Source: CAWKDG01 sp963848355
GTDB taxonomy: Bacteria; Actinomycetota; Acidimicrobiia; Acidimicrobiales; UBA8190
Length of the DNA stretch: 64,000 bases
Direction of reading: 5' to 3'
Assembly: GCA_963848355.1 (NCBI GenBank)
Contig: CAWKDG010000001.1
Coordinates: forward strand, 496,001-560,000
The position numbers and the translations under genes are program-made. The notes beneath the pieces are model-generated. The model was given only the letters and a program-made list of their open reading frames with translations, was not told the origin of the DNA and ran no database searches. This document shows, piece after piece, positions 35,792 through 45,400 of the stretch. How positions within the stretch are numbered: the stretch's first letter is position 1; each line of letters starts with the position of its first letter.

Positions 35792-36249
35792 CGCGAGGTT
35801 CCGCCGAGCGGGGTCCCGAGATCCTCCGGTGGCCAGGCCGGATCGAGCTGGTGCAGGAAGAGATCGCAGCGTTGCTCCTCGTCCGGCTCTCCGATGGCGG
35901 CGGCCATGGCCCGGAGGCCGTCGAGCGACCGCAGGAAGCCCCGATTGGACGGATGCGACCAGCGCACGTAGCCACTCCCCCGCCAGCCGGCACGCCGGAG
36001 GGCGTCGAGGCCGCGGTGATACCCCACCCGGTAGCAGGCGTAGGCCTCGACGTCGTCGCGCGCCAACCCGCCGAGCGCAGCCCATGCTTCACACCAGTCG
36101 GGAAACGAGCGCACCACATCGGCCACGGCGTCGCGGCGGCCCTCCGCCGGTGCGTCGAGAGCGACACGCAAGCGCTCGGCGGCGACGGCGTGCGGCGGAT
36201 CGAGCACGGTGTCCGGTGGGCCCAGGGTCAGATCGACGGGATCGCTCAC
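35788..36249 (-). CDS. DUF3151 family protein
   Basis: 153 residues. The core of this actinobacterial family of unknown function is obvious: DVEAYACYRVGYHRGLDALR, the G-W-R-G-SGYVRWSHPSNRGFL block and GEPDEEQRCDLFLHQLDP. The helical repeats recall TPR-like arrays. GTG at 36249 overlaps the upstream small membrane protein (GTGA), and the gene itself overlaps the lipoprotein gene, so the three are a tight unit. Confidence 0.9.
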   Translation of the reverse strand: MSDPVDLTLGPPDTVLDPPHAVAAERLRVALDAPAEGRRDAVADVVRSFPDWCEAWAALGGLARDDVEAYACYRVGYHRGLDALRRAGWRGSGYVRWSHPSNRGFLRSLDGLRAMAAAIGEPDEEQRCDLFLHQLDPAWPPEDLGTPLGGTSR

Positions 36250-36476
36250 TGCGGTGCCCCCCCGGAACTCTCGGGAACGGGGTGACGGCCGCCGATCCGG
36301 TCGGCCCACATCCGCATGACCCGGTCGGTGCCCGGGTCGCGGAAGACCTCATCGGTGGGGACCCACCCCCGTCCGGGTCTGTCGGCCTCACCATGACGCC
36401 GGAGGAAGAGGCTCATGGCCGCGCCCACCAGCACGGCGGCGATGACGCCCACCCCGAGAAGGGCCAGGAGGATCAC
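36246..36476 (-). CDS. Small single-pass membrane protein
   Basis: 76 residues from GTG: one transmembrane helix, ILLALLGVGVIAAVLVGAAM, then LRRHGEADRPGRGWVPTDEV and a polar cytoplasmic tail. Function unknown. A possible longer version starts at ATG 36547 with a GGGAGG site, if one base is missing between; that would add about 24 residues (start MTEHDPADVAPDTT). As the sequence stands the two frames overlap at GTGA. Confidence 0.6.
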   Translation of the reverse strand: MILLALLGVGVIAAVLVGAAMSLFLRRHGEADRPGRGWVPTDEVFRDPGTDRVMRMWADRIGGRHPVPESSGGAPQ

Positions 36477-36547
36477 GCTGGCCGTCGTGGGCCGAGGTGG
36501 CGAGCCGTGGTGTCGGGGGCGACGTCGGCCGGGTCGTGCTCAGTCAT
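36473..36547 (-). CDS. 24-codon leader ORF or frameshifted N terminus of the membrane protein
   Basis: ATG at 36547 has a strong GGGAGG site ten bases upstream. It encodes MTEHDPADVAPDTTARHLGP and ends with TGA overlapping the GTG of the membrane protein gene. Either it is a translationally coupled small peptide, or an indel has split a longer N terminus. Confidence 0.35.
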   Translation of the reverse strand: MTEHDPADVAPDTTARHLGPRRPA

Positions 36548-36584
36548 GGTGCCTCCCGGCGCGGTGCACGGAGTCGGTGAACCG

Positions 36585-37868
36585 TTACTCGAATCGCAGG
36601 AGATGGTAGTCCCGCTGCCCGCGGCGCAGGATCAGGTAACGGCCGAAGAGCAGGTCGTCGGGGCCGAGACGCGCGTCCGTGTCATCGACGCGGCGGTTGT
36701 TCACGTAGACGCCCCCCTGCTTGACGGTGGTCCGGGCCCGTCCCTTCGAGGGGGCGAGCCCCGAGACGACGAGGGCGTCGACGAGTCCGAAACCACCGTC
36801 GAGGTCGGCCCGCGGCAGCGTGCTCGTGGGGGCGTCGGCGCAGATATCCAGCAACGTGGCTTCGTCGAGCGAGGCGATCTCCTCGGAGTAGAGGGCCTGG
36901 GCGGCGGCGGCGGCTCGCCGGGCTTCGGTTTCACCGTGCACCAGGGTGCACACTTCCCGGGCCAACGCCCGTTGTGCCTCGCGCCGCTCGGGATGTTCCG
37001 CCGTGTGCCGGTCGAGCGAACGGATCGTGTCGTGATCGAGGAAGGTGAGCATGCGGAGGACGGTACCGACGGTGGCGTCGTCGGTGCGCAGGAAGTACTG
37101 GTACAGCTGGTACGGGCTCGTGCGTCGTCGATCGAGCCACACGGTGCCCGTTTCGGTCTTTCCGAACTTGGTGCCGTCGGCTTGCAGCAACAGCGGCGAG
37201 GTCAATCCGTACACCTCGACCTGGCGCGTCTTGCGGATGAGGTCGATACCCATGGTGATGTTCCCCCACTGATCGCTCCCCCCCAGCTGCAACCGGCAGC
37301 CATGGGCGTCGAACAGCTGTTGGAAATCGAATGCCTGGAGGAGCATGTAGCTGAATTCTGTGTAGGAGATCCCCTGGTCGGGTCGATCGAACCGGGCGCG
37401 TACCGACTCTTTGGCCACCATCTGATTGACGGTGAAATGCTTCCCGACGTCGCGTAGGAAATCGACGAGACCGCATCGACCCAGCCATGCGTTGTTGTCG
37501 AGCAGGAGCGCCTGTGTTGCCGACGCGCCGTCGGAGAAATCGAGGAAGCGCTCCAGCTGTGTCCGGATGCCGGCCACGTTGGCCGCCAGGTCCTCGGCCG
37601 ACAAGAGGTTGCGCTCCTCACTCTTTCCGCCCGGGTCTCCGATCATCCCGGTCCCCCCACCGGCCAGCGCGATGGGTCGGTGACCGGCGAGCTGGAGGCG
37701 CCGGAGGTTGCACATCTGCAGGAGGCTGCCCACGTGGAGACTGTCCGCCGTGGGGTCGAAACCGATATATGCCGTCATCCGTCCGGTGTCGAGCTGGTCG
37801 AAGAGCGACGGGTCGGTCACCTGATGGACCAGTCCCCGGAACTCGAGGTCAGCCGAGAGCGGAGCCAT
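36585..37868 (-). CDS. tyrS: Tyrosyl-tRNA synthetase
   Basis: Class Ic synthetase, 427 residues. ATP-binding DPTADSLHVGSLLQM (HxGS in place of HIGH), ALAGGGTGMIGDPGGKSEER, tyrosine-binding YTEFSYMLLQAFDF and QLGGSDQWGNI, and the second signature DGTKFGKTETG (KFGKT). The C-terminal S4-like RNA-binding domain ends with VYVNNRRVDDTDARL. ATG at 37868. No T-box element is visible in the 57 bases upstream. Confidence 0.97.
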   Translation of the reverse strand: MAPLSADLEFRGLVHQVTDPSLFDQLDTGRMTAYIGFDPTADSLHVGSLLQMCNLRRLQLAGHRPIALAGGGTGMIGDPGGKSEERNLLSAEDLAANVAGIRTQLERFLDFSDGASATQALLLDNNAWLGRCGLVDFLRDVGKHFTVNQMVAKESVRARFDRPDQGISYTEFSYMLLQAFDFQQLFDAHGCRLQLGGSDQWGNITMGIDLIRKTRQVEVYGLTSPLLLQADGTKFGKTETGTVWLDRRRTSPYQLYQYFLRTDDATVGTVLRMLTFLDHDTIRSLDRHTAEHPERREAQRALAREVCTLVHGETEARRAAAAAQALYSEEIASLDEATLLDICADAPTSTLPRADLDGGFGLVDALVVSGLAPSKGRARTTVKQGGVYVNNRRVDDTDARLGPDDLLFGRYLILRRGQRDYHLLRFE

Positions 37869-37925
37869 CGGCCCAGCCTGCCACGGGCCCGGCGCGAGCC
37901 GACGCACCGGCGTCGGAGGACGGTG

Positions 37926-38690
37926 TCAGATGCCTCCCGACGGCACCACCAGCGCGCCACCGTCGACCACGAGCACGTGACCGGTGAGCCATGACGCCGC
38001 GTCCGACGCCAGGAAGAGCGCCGCCTTGGCCACGTCGTCGGGCTCGCCCAGCCGTCGGAGGGGCAGCCGCTCGGCGATCTGCTCCTCCGAGCGCTCCCAC
38101 AGCGCACGGGCGAAGTCGGTCTTCACCAGTCCCGGCGCCAGAGCGTTGACCCTGACGGCCGGTCCGAGCTCGCACGCCAACTGGCGGGTCAGATGGGCCA
38201 CGGCCGCTTTGGTCACGTTGTACCAGCCGATCCCCGGCTCGACCATCAGAGCCCCCACCGAGGCCACGTTGATCACGCTGCCGCCGCCGGTCTCCATCGA
38301 GGCCCGCCACGCCCACTGCGTCCAGGTCAGGACGGCCTGTTGGTTCACCTGGACCGTCTTCTCGGCCCGGGCCACGTCGATGTCGACCAGCCTCCCGTAG
38401 AAGGGATTGGTCGCCGCGTTGTTGACCAGGATGTCCACGGAGCCAAACCGGTCGACGGTGGCGGCCACGCATGCCTCGGCCGAGTCGGGATCCCCGGCGT
38501 TCGCCGCCCGCCAGGCCACGTCCCCGTCGAGACCGGCCATGGCCGAGGCCGCTTCGGCCAGGGCGTCGGCCTTGCGCGAGACGATCATCACCTGAGCACC
38601 GGCCTCGGCGAAACGGGTGGCGATGGCGCGTCCTATCCCCCGCGATCCCCCGGTGACGAGGGCAACCTTGCCGTCGAGTCTCAGGTCCAT
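37926..38690 (-). CDS. Short-chain dehydrogenase/reductase
   Basis: 254-residue classical SDR. Cofactor motif TGGSRGIGRAIA (TGxxxGIG), NNAATN (NNAG), catalytic Ser in VINVASVGALM and YNVTKAAV (YxxxK). The C-terminal VVDGGALVVPS is typical of FabG-like enzymes. Arg at VSRKADAL suggests NADP(H) preference (inference). Substrate unknown. Divergent from the YyaL gene. Confidence 0.92.
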   Translation of the reverse strand: MDLRLDGKVALVTGGSRGIGRAIATRFAEAGAQVMIVSRKADALAEAASAMAGLDGDVAWRAANAGDPDSAEACVAATVDRFGSVDILVNNAATNPFYGRLVDIDVARAEKTVQVNQQAVLTWTQWAWRASMETGGGSVINVASVGALMVEPGIGWYNVTKAAVAHLTRQLACELGPAVRVNALAPGLVKTDFARALWERSEEQIAERLPLRRLGEPDDVAKAALFLASDAASWLTGHVLVVDGGALVVPSGGI

Positions 38691-38816
38691 GGATGGCCAC
38701 CCTACGGCTCCGCCACCGGAGGTGGCGCCGAATGCGCCGGTCGGGCGGCGTCGACGGCGTGGTCCCTCCGGCGCCGTAGCATGCGCTCCCGTGAGCCGAC
38801 CGGAGGTGACGTCACC

Positions 38817-40886
38817 GTGAACCGACTGGGGTCGGAACCAAGTCCCTACCTCCGTCAGCACGCCGACAATCCGGTCGACTGGTACCCGTGGGGCGACGAG
38901 GCTTTCGCCCGGGCCCGGGAGACGGACCGACCGGTGCTGCTGTCCGTGGGCTACTCGGCGTGCCACTGGTGCCACGTGATGGCCCATGAGTCGTTCGAGG
39001 ACGACGCCACGGCCGCCCTGGTGAACGCCGACTTCGTCGCCGTGAAGGTGGACCGTGAAGAGCGCCCGGACGTCGACGCCGTCTACATGGAGGCGGTCCA
39101 GGCCATGACCGGTCGGGGGGGTTGGCCCATGACCGTCTTTCTCACTCCCGACGGCCGACCGTTCTTCGCCGGGACGTATTTCCCCCCTCGTGACGCTCAT
39201 GGGACGCCGGGCTTCGGGCGTGTGCTCGACGCCATCGCCGTAGCGTGGCGCGATCGTCGGCACGAAGTCGAGTCCCAGGCCGACTCCCTCCTCTCGGCCA
39301 TCGGCCGCCGGGTGACGTTGCCCGACGAGCTGACGGGCGAGGACGGCCCCGGTCCCGCAGAGCGGTTCCCGGGACTCCTGGCGGCGGCCACCGCCGAGCT
39401 GGCCGGGCGCTTCGACCCCACCTGGGGCGGCTTCGGCCCCGCCCCCAAGTTCCCTCAGCCGTCGCTGCTCGAGCTCTGCCTGGAGCACGCGCGTGTGACC
39501 GGCGACTCGGGGTCGTCGGCCATGGTCGACACGACGCTGGCGGCGATGGCCGCCGGCGGGATCTACGACCACCTGGGCGGCGGCTTCGCCCGGTACTCGA
39601 CCGACGCCACCTGGACGGTCCCCCACTTCGAGAAGATGCTCTACGACCAGGCCGGACTGGTGCGCATCTACCTCCGCGCGGCGCTGTCCACCGGTGACGA
39701 CCGGTGGCACCAGGTGGTGGCGGAGACCGTCACCTACGTGCTGCGGGATCTGGCGTCGCCCCACGGGGGGCTCTACTGCGCCGAGGACGCCGACTCGGAG
39801 GGCGAAGAGGGCCGCTTCTACGTGTGGAGTCCGGCCGACATCACCGCCGCCGCCGGGGACGAGCTCGGAGCCGTGGCCGTCGAGTGGTACGGCGTCACCG
39901 ACACCGGCAACTTCGAAGGGCGCTCCATCCTGCGCCGGCCTCTCGGCGCCCCTCTGGCGCGGCCGGCCGACGTCGAGGAGGCGCGCCGTCTGCTCTTCGA
40001 GGCCCGACGGCACCGCGTCCGACCCGGTCTCGACGACAAGATCCTGACGGAGTGGAACGCCATGTTCGGTTCGGCGCTGGCCGAGGCGGCCGGCGCCACC
40101 GGTCGCCCCGACTGGACCGACGCCGCTGTCCGCATCGCCGACTTCCTCGTCACCCATCTCCGGCGGCCGGACGACGGCCGCTGGCTGCGGTCCTGGCAGG
40201 CGGGGCACGCGCGCCACCTCGGCTACGCAGGCGACTATGCGTGGGTGGTGGACTGTCTGACCCGCGTGGGCGAGCTGACCGGTGAGGCCCGGTGGTTGGA
40301 GACGGCGGTGGAGACGGCGCGATCGCTGCTGGAGCTCTTCGGAGGCGAGGCGGGCCCGCTGTTCACCACGGGTTCGGACGCCGAGAGCCTCGTCGTCCGG
40401 CCGACCGAGCTCCTCGACGGCGCCACCCCGTCGGCCAGCGCCGTGGCCGCCGCCGCCCTGCTGCGACTGGGGGCGCTCACCGGAGACGACGGGCTCATGA
40501 CGGCCGGCGAGTCCCTGCTCGGCGCCCTCGTCCCCGTGGCCGGCGCCCATCCCCTGGCCGCCAGCTACGCCATCGGCGCGTGCGGGCTGGCCGGTGGCGG
40601 CATCACCGAAGTGGTGGTGGCGGGCGACCGACCCGATCTGGTGGCCACCGTCCGCCGCCGCTTCGAACCGACGGCCGTCGTGGCCTGGGGAGAGCGCACG
40701 GGTTCGCCCCTGTGGGAAGGGCGCGACGACGGCTTCGCCTACGTGTGCCGGCACTATGCCTGCCGGGAGCGGGCGGCCAGCCCTGAGGCGCTCACGACCG
40801 AGCTCGACTCCGAACTGGCGGCGGAACGCACCCGTCATGCCCACGCCGTCGAGCATGCCCGCCACGTGGCCGGGGCTGCGCAATGA
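38817..40886 (+). CDS. YyaL/DUF255 thioredoxin-domain protein
   Basis: 689 residues. N-terminal thioredoxin-like domain (about 1-165): SPYLRQHADNPVDWYPWGDE, then SVGYSACHWCHVMAHESFED with the CHWC redox pair, and GWPMTVFLTPDGRPFFAGTY. The rest is an alpha/alpha toroid resembling glycoside hydrolase/epimerase (GGGFARYSTDATWTVPHFEK, AEDADSEGEEG). The family is widespread, and its function is not settled; human spermatogenesis-associated 20 is a member. GTG at 38817 is set by GGAGGTGA eight bases upstream. Stop overlaps the next gene (ATGA). Confidence 0.93.
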   Translation: MNRLGSEPSPYLRQHADNPVDWYPWGDEAFARARETDRPVLLSVGYSACHWCHVMAHESFEDDATAALVNADFVAVKVDREERPDVDAVYMEAVQAMTGRGGWPMTVFLTPDGRPFFAGTYFPPRDAHGTPGFGRVLDAIAVAWRDRRHEVESQADSLLSAIGRRVTLPDELTGEDGPGPAERFPGLLAAATAELAGRFDPTWGGFGPAPKFPQPSLLELCLEHARVTGDSGSSAMVDTTLAAMAAGGIYDHLGGGFARYSTDATWTVPHFEKMLYDQAGLVRIYLRAALSTGDDRWHQVVAETVTYVLRDLASPHGGLYCAEDADSEGEEGRFYVWSPADITAAAGDELGAVAVEWYGVTDTGNFEGRSILRRPLGAPLARPADVEEARRLLFEARRHRVRPGLDDKILTEWNAMFGSALAEAAGATGRPDWTDAAVRIADFLVTHLRRPDDGRWLRSWQAGHARHLGYAGDYAWVVDCLTRVGELTGEARWLETAVETARSLLELFGGEAGPLFTTGSDAESLVVRPTELLDGATPSASAVAAAALLRLGALTGDDGLMTAGESLLGALVPVAGAHPLAASYAIGACGLAGGGITEVVVAGDRPDLVATVRRRFEPTAVVAWGERTGSPLWEGRDDGFAYVCRHYACRERAASPEALTTELDSELAAERTRHAHAVEHARHVAGAAQ

Positions 40887-41602
40887 CAGCCGAGGCGCCG
40901 GCCGACGCCGGGCGGCGGCGGCGGCGACGATCGTCGCCGCGCCACGGACGGAGGAAGACCCCGGCGCGCGGAGCGGGGACCCACCGCTGCATGGTGCTCG
41001 CCTGCGGGACCGAGGACACCACCGGCGTCGATCTCTCCACCGGGGCGGTCGTGCGGTTGCGCATCGAATGGAACGACGAGCGCGGGGCCGATCTGTCGCC
41101 GTTCGACGTCATCGAGGCGGCGTGGGCCGACGATCCCGAGCGCGACGACCTTGCTCAGCCGGAGGCCGTCACCGTGGCCGGCCTGCCGGCGCGGGTCGGG
41201 ACCCTGCGGGGGCGCCGGGCCCGGCGGGTGGTGCGCCACCTCGTCGCCCCCGAGGAGTCGCCCCTCCTCGGCTTTCCCGGCACGTCGGCGCCCTACTGGG
41301 AGTTCCACGGGATGCGCCCCTCGGTGGCTCTTGTCGTTCCCCGGCGCGGCCCCGTCCTGTTCCGCCGACAGGCCGACGGGACGGTCTGGGCCCGGTTCGG
41401 GGCCGCCCGCAGCGACAACTGGTTGCCCGTCGAGGACCGTCGGGCCATGGCCGCCCTGTGGGCGTCTCGCCGCGAGCGGCTGGCGGGCAAGGATCTTTCA
41501 ACCGCCCTCGGCTTCCGGCCGCACTTCATCGTGGTGTCGGTCAGTCGGCCGCGCGACGGCCACTGCTACAAGACTGTGGCCGCCATCCTTCCCCGCCCCT
41601 AG
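40883..41602 (+). CDS. Conserved protein of unknown function coupled to the YyaL gene
   Basis: 239 residues. The N terminus is a basic, disordered stretch (GRRRRRRSSPRHGRRKTP), followed by a mixed alpha/beta body with GTSAPYWEFHGMRPSVALVV and LFRRQADGTVWARFGAARSD, and a short C-terminal strand AAILP. No family recognised. Translation is coupled to the DUF255 protein by ATGA, so the two likely act together. The Arg-rich head suggests nucleic-acid or acidic-surface binding (inference). Confidence 0.7.
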   Translation: MTAEAPADAGRRRRRRSSPRHGRRKTPARGAGTHRCMVLACGTEDTTGVDLSTGAVVRLRIEWNDERGADLSPFDVIEAAWADDPERDDLAQPEAVTVAGLPARVGTLRGRRARRVVRHLVAPEESPLLGFPGTSAPYWEFHGMRPSVALVVPRRGPVLFRRQADGTVWARFGAARSDNWLPVEDRRAMAALWASRRERLAGKDLSTALGFRPHFIVVSVSRPRDGHCYKTVAAILPRP

Positions 41603-41618
41603 GCGGGGTCTCGCTGGT

Positions 41619-42305
41619 TCAGCGGGCCCGGCCGGAGGCCAGGGATCCCGAGGCGAGGTCCTCAGCCATGGCCCAGCCGAAGGCCACGAGCCTGTCGCCC
41701 CGCTTGATGGCCAGACCTTTGAAGAGGAGAGCCACGCCGGACTCCGGCTCCTTGACCTTGGGGCCGCCCAGATCGAGGGCGCCGGCCGTGCTGCCGTCCC
41801 CCTTCAGCACGAACGTCCGGTCGTCGATCCGGCCCTCGGCGCCGAAACGCTTGGCCAATCGGCGACCCCAGGCCCTCTCCTCACCGCTGGCCTTGTGGTC
41901 GGGGCGCGGAACGACGTCCACCAGCCCGACGAACGCCTGGTACGCCTCGGCCACACCCAGGCGGGTACCCACCAGAACGTCCTCGTCAGGGAAGGCGAGA
42001 AGGGCCCGGCGGTACTGGTCGCCGAGCAGCAGGCGCAACGCCTGCTCCGCCTTCACCGTCCGGTCCACTGTCGACAGCCCGATCAGCAGTGACGGGGTCC
42101 CCCCTATGCGCTCGAGGGTCGAGAAGGAATAGCCCCGGAGCTTCTGCCCCTCGCGGACCAGGGTGATCAGGACCCATTCCTCACACTGCTTGGAGAGGAA
42201 CCCGATGTCGAACCCCGGCTCCCGGTCGACGCACAGGTCGGCCATCTCGGCCAGTTCGGCATCGCTGAGTGACGTGCAGTCCTTCGTCCCGACCTCAAAC
42301 GGCAT
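41619..42305 (-). CDS. Conserved protein of unknown function, possibly acyltransferase-like
   Basis: 228 residues: CTSLSDAELAEMADLCVDRE, then WVLITLVREGQKLRGYSF and LERIGGTPSLLIGLSTVDR. The alternation of strand-forming segments with a GYSF-like turn is reminiscent of a GNAT acetyltransferase beta-sheet, but the acetyl-CoA Q/RxxGxG/A loop is not seen, so that is only a guess. ATG at 42305 with CGGAG upstream; candidate -10 TATCCT about 90 bases upstream. Convergent to the gene on its left, divergent from none. Confidence 0.65.
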   Translation of the reverse strand: MPFEVGTKDCTSLSDAELAEMADLCVDREPGFDIGFLSKQCEEWVLITLVREGQKLRGYSFSTLERIGGTPSLLIGLSTVDRTVKAEQALRLLLGDQYRRALLAFPDEDVLVGTRLGVAEAYQAFVGLVDVVPRPDHKASGEERAWGRRLAKRFGAEGRIDDRTFVLKGDGSTAGALDLGGPKVKEPESGVALLFKGLAIKRGDRLVAFGWAMAEDLASGSLASGRAR

Positions 42306-42471
42306 ACCGTGCTCCGTGCTCGTCTCGCTGCTCAGGGGGCCCCGTCACCGGTGGCGGGCGATGACTCTGCCCGCCTGGCGGCTCCGGGGTGTGTCCCTAC
42401 AGGATACGGGATGCGCACGGGGGTAGCCCAACCGAGGTGCCGACCTCGACCTTCGTGCCTGGGTGAGGACG

Positions 42472-45400
42472 TCAGACGATGGCGTTCGGGCCCAGCAGGA
42501 CCCTGAGCTCCCCGAGGAGACCCCGACGGCTGTTCACGTTGAACTCGGCCGACAACCTGAGGACGGAGTCGCCCACGTGGAGGAACACGGGCTCGTCCCC
42601 GGGGTGCTCGACGAGCAGGTCCTTCAGACGGTCCACGACGCCGTCGGTGAGAACCCCCACCGGGACCTGCACCCGCAACTCCGAGGCCCCGTCGACGGCC
42701 AGCTCGGGCCGGCTGACCTCCATGCAGACCAGTTTCACCTGGTCGTCCCGGGTGTCCACCCGCCCGCGCAGCACGACCACGGCGTCGTCGGCCAGCACGG
42801 CACCGACCTGCGCCATCACTTTGGGGAAGACGAAGACCTCGATCGACGCGTGGAGGTCCTCGAGGGTGAACGTCGCCATCAGCTCGCCGCGCTTCGTATA
42901 GCGACGGACGAGTGTGGTCACCACTCCGCCGACCGTGCGCACCTGGCCTTCGCGCCCCATCGAGATGTCGCCCCCTGCCTCCTCGTCCTTCAGGTCGGCG
43001 ATGGTGCATTCGACGAGCCGGGCCAGGGGCGCCTCGATCCCCCGAAGCGGATGGTCGCTCACATAGAGGCCGAGCATCTCCTTCTCGAAGGCGAGACGCT
43101 GGGTCTTGGCGAATTCGGTGTCGGGAATGGGGACTCGGACGTCGGCGTACCCGGCCGGTCCGCCGGGGACGGTGTCGCCGTCGGCCGCGAACCCCTCGAT
43201 GGAGGAGAACAATGTGGAGATCCCTGCCTGCTCCTCGCGCCGGCGCTCGAGGGTCCGGTCGACGATGTCCTCGAAGACGAGACACAGCCCCTGGCGGACA
43301 TGCCCGAGGGAGTCGAAGGCCCCAGCCTTCACGAGGGACTCCACCGTTCGCTTGTTGAGCACCATCGGGTCGACACGCCGGCAGAAGTCGTAGAAATCCT
43401 CGAACGGCCCGTTCTCGTCGCGCTCGACCACGATCCGCTCGACGAGACCTTCACCGACGTTGCGCACGGCAGCCAGACCGAAGACGATACGACGGGCGCC
43501 GTCGTCGCCGACGAGAGGCGTGAACTCGGCGGCCGACGTGTTGATGTCGGGTACCAGCACCTCGATACCGACCGACCGGCACTCACCCAGGTACACGGCC
43601 GTCCGGTCCTTGTCGTCTTTGACCGACGTCAACAAGGCGGCGAGGTATTCGACCGGATAGTGGGCCTTCAACCACGCCGTCTGGTAGGCCACCAGTCCGT
43701 AGCCGTAGGAGTGCGATTTGTTGAAGGCGTAGTCGGCGAAGGGCTCGATGATGTCGAACAGGGCCGTCCCCAGCGTCTCGTCATAACCTTGGGCGACACA
43801 GCCGGCCACGAACTTCTTGCGTTCGGCCTGGATCATCTTGCGGATCTTCTTGCCGCACGCCTTGCGGAGATTGTCAGCCTCGGCCAGCGTGTAACCGGCG
43901 AACTTCTGCGCCACCCGCATGACCGACTCCTGGTAGATCATGAGCCCGTAGGTGTCGGCCAGGATCGGTTCCAGGTCAGGGTGCAGATACGTGACCGGTT
44001 TGCGAGCGTTCTTCCGGTCGGCGTAGTCCTTGTGCATGTTCGCCGCCATCGGCCCGGGGCGGTACAGGGCCACAAGGGCGGCGACGTCGTCGAACGAGGT
44101 CGGCGCCAACGACCGCATCAGCGACCGCATGGGGCCGCCCTCGAGCTGGAACACGCCGATCGAGTCACCCCGACAGAGGGCGGCGAACGTCTCGGCGTCG
44201 TCGAGGGCGATGGCGTCGATGTCGGGCCGCGATCCCACGGTCCGGGCCACGAGGTCGAGGGCCCGTTCGATGACCGACAGGTTCCGGAGACCGAGAAAGT
44301 CCATCTTGAGCAGGCCCAGCTGCTCGACCCCGTGCATCTCGTACTGGGTGACGATCGGCGCCTCGGTGACGGCCTGACCGCTCTCGGGCTTGCGCTGGAC
44401 GGGGAGATACTCGGTGAGTGGCTCTTTCGTGATCACGACGGCGGCGGCGTGGATGCCGTCCTGGCGGCGTAGTCCCTCGAGCCCCTTGGCCACGTCGATC
44501 ACGCGGCGCGCCTCGGGGTCCGACGCGTACATCTCGCGTAGCTGCTGGGCGGCGGCGAACCCGTCGTCCTGCCCGTCGATGCGATCGAGACAGGCGCGCA
44601 AGGGGGTGTCGCGTCCCATGATGAGCGGTGGCATCGCCTTGGCGATACGGTCACCCACGATGTAGGGCAGACCGAGAACCCGTGCCGCGTCGCGCACGGC
44701 GGCACGTGCCTTGATGGTCGAGAACGTCACGATCTGTGCCACACGGTCGTCTCCGTACCGCTCGGCGGCGTACCGGATCATCTCCCCCCGGTAGCGCTCG
44801 TCGAAGTCCATGTCGATATCGGGCATCTGCTTGCGCCCGGGATTCAGGAAACGCTCGAACAGAAGGTCGTAGCGGATGGGGTCGAGATCGACGATCTGGA
44901 GGCAGTACGCCACACAGCATCCGGCCGCCGAACCGCGCCCGGGGCCAACGCGGATGCCGCTGGTGCGGGCGTAGTGGATGAGGTCCCACACCACGAGGAA
45001 GTAGGCCGAGAATCCCATGTTGGTGATGACGCCGAGCTCGAAGTCCAGTCGCTCTTCGACGCCCGGCGGCAAAGGGGTCCCGTAACGGGCCCGCGCCCCT
45101 TCGAGCGACAGATGCCGGAGGTAGGCGTCAGCCCGCTCCTCATAGGTGGCACCGGTGAATTCCTCCGGTACCGGGAACTCAGGCAGGGCGTTCACCCCGA
45201 AGGCGATCTCGACACTCGCCCGCTCGGCGATGAGCAACGTGTTGTCGCACGCTTCGGGGACCTCGGAGAACAGCGTCCGCATCTCGGCCGCCGACTTCAG
45301 GTAGTGCTCCTCCCCTTCGAACTTGAACCGTTTCGGATCGTCGATGAGGGCGCCCGTCTGTACGCATAGGAGGGCATCGTGAGCCACGGCGTCGCTGCGG

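Noticed and set aside
41619..42305. Calling this protein a GNAT acetyltransferase
   Set aside because: The sheet pattern is suggestive, but the acetyl-CoA binding loop is not seen.
42463..44472. Long plus-strand open frames antisense to dnaE, carB, pyrD and others
   Set aside because: Their translations are low-complexity Gly/Arg/Asp-rich text without family motifs, typical of antisense frames in high-GC DNA.
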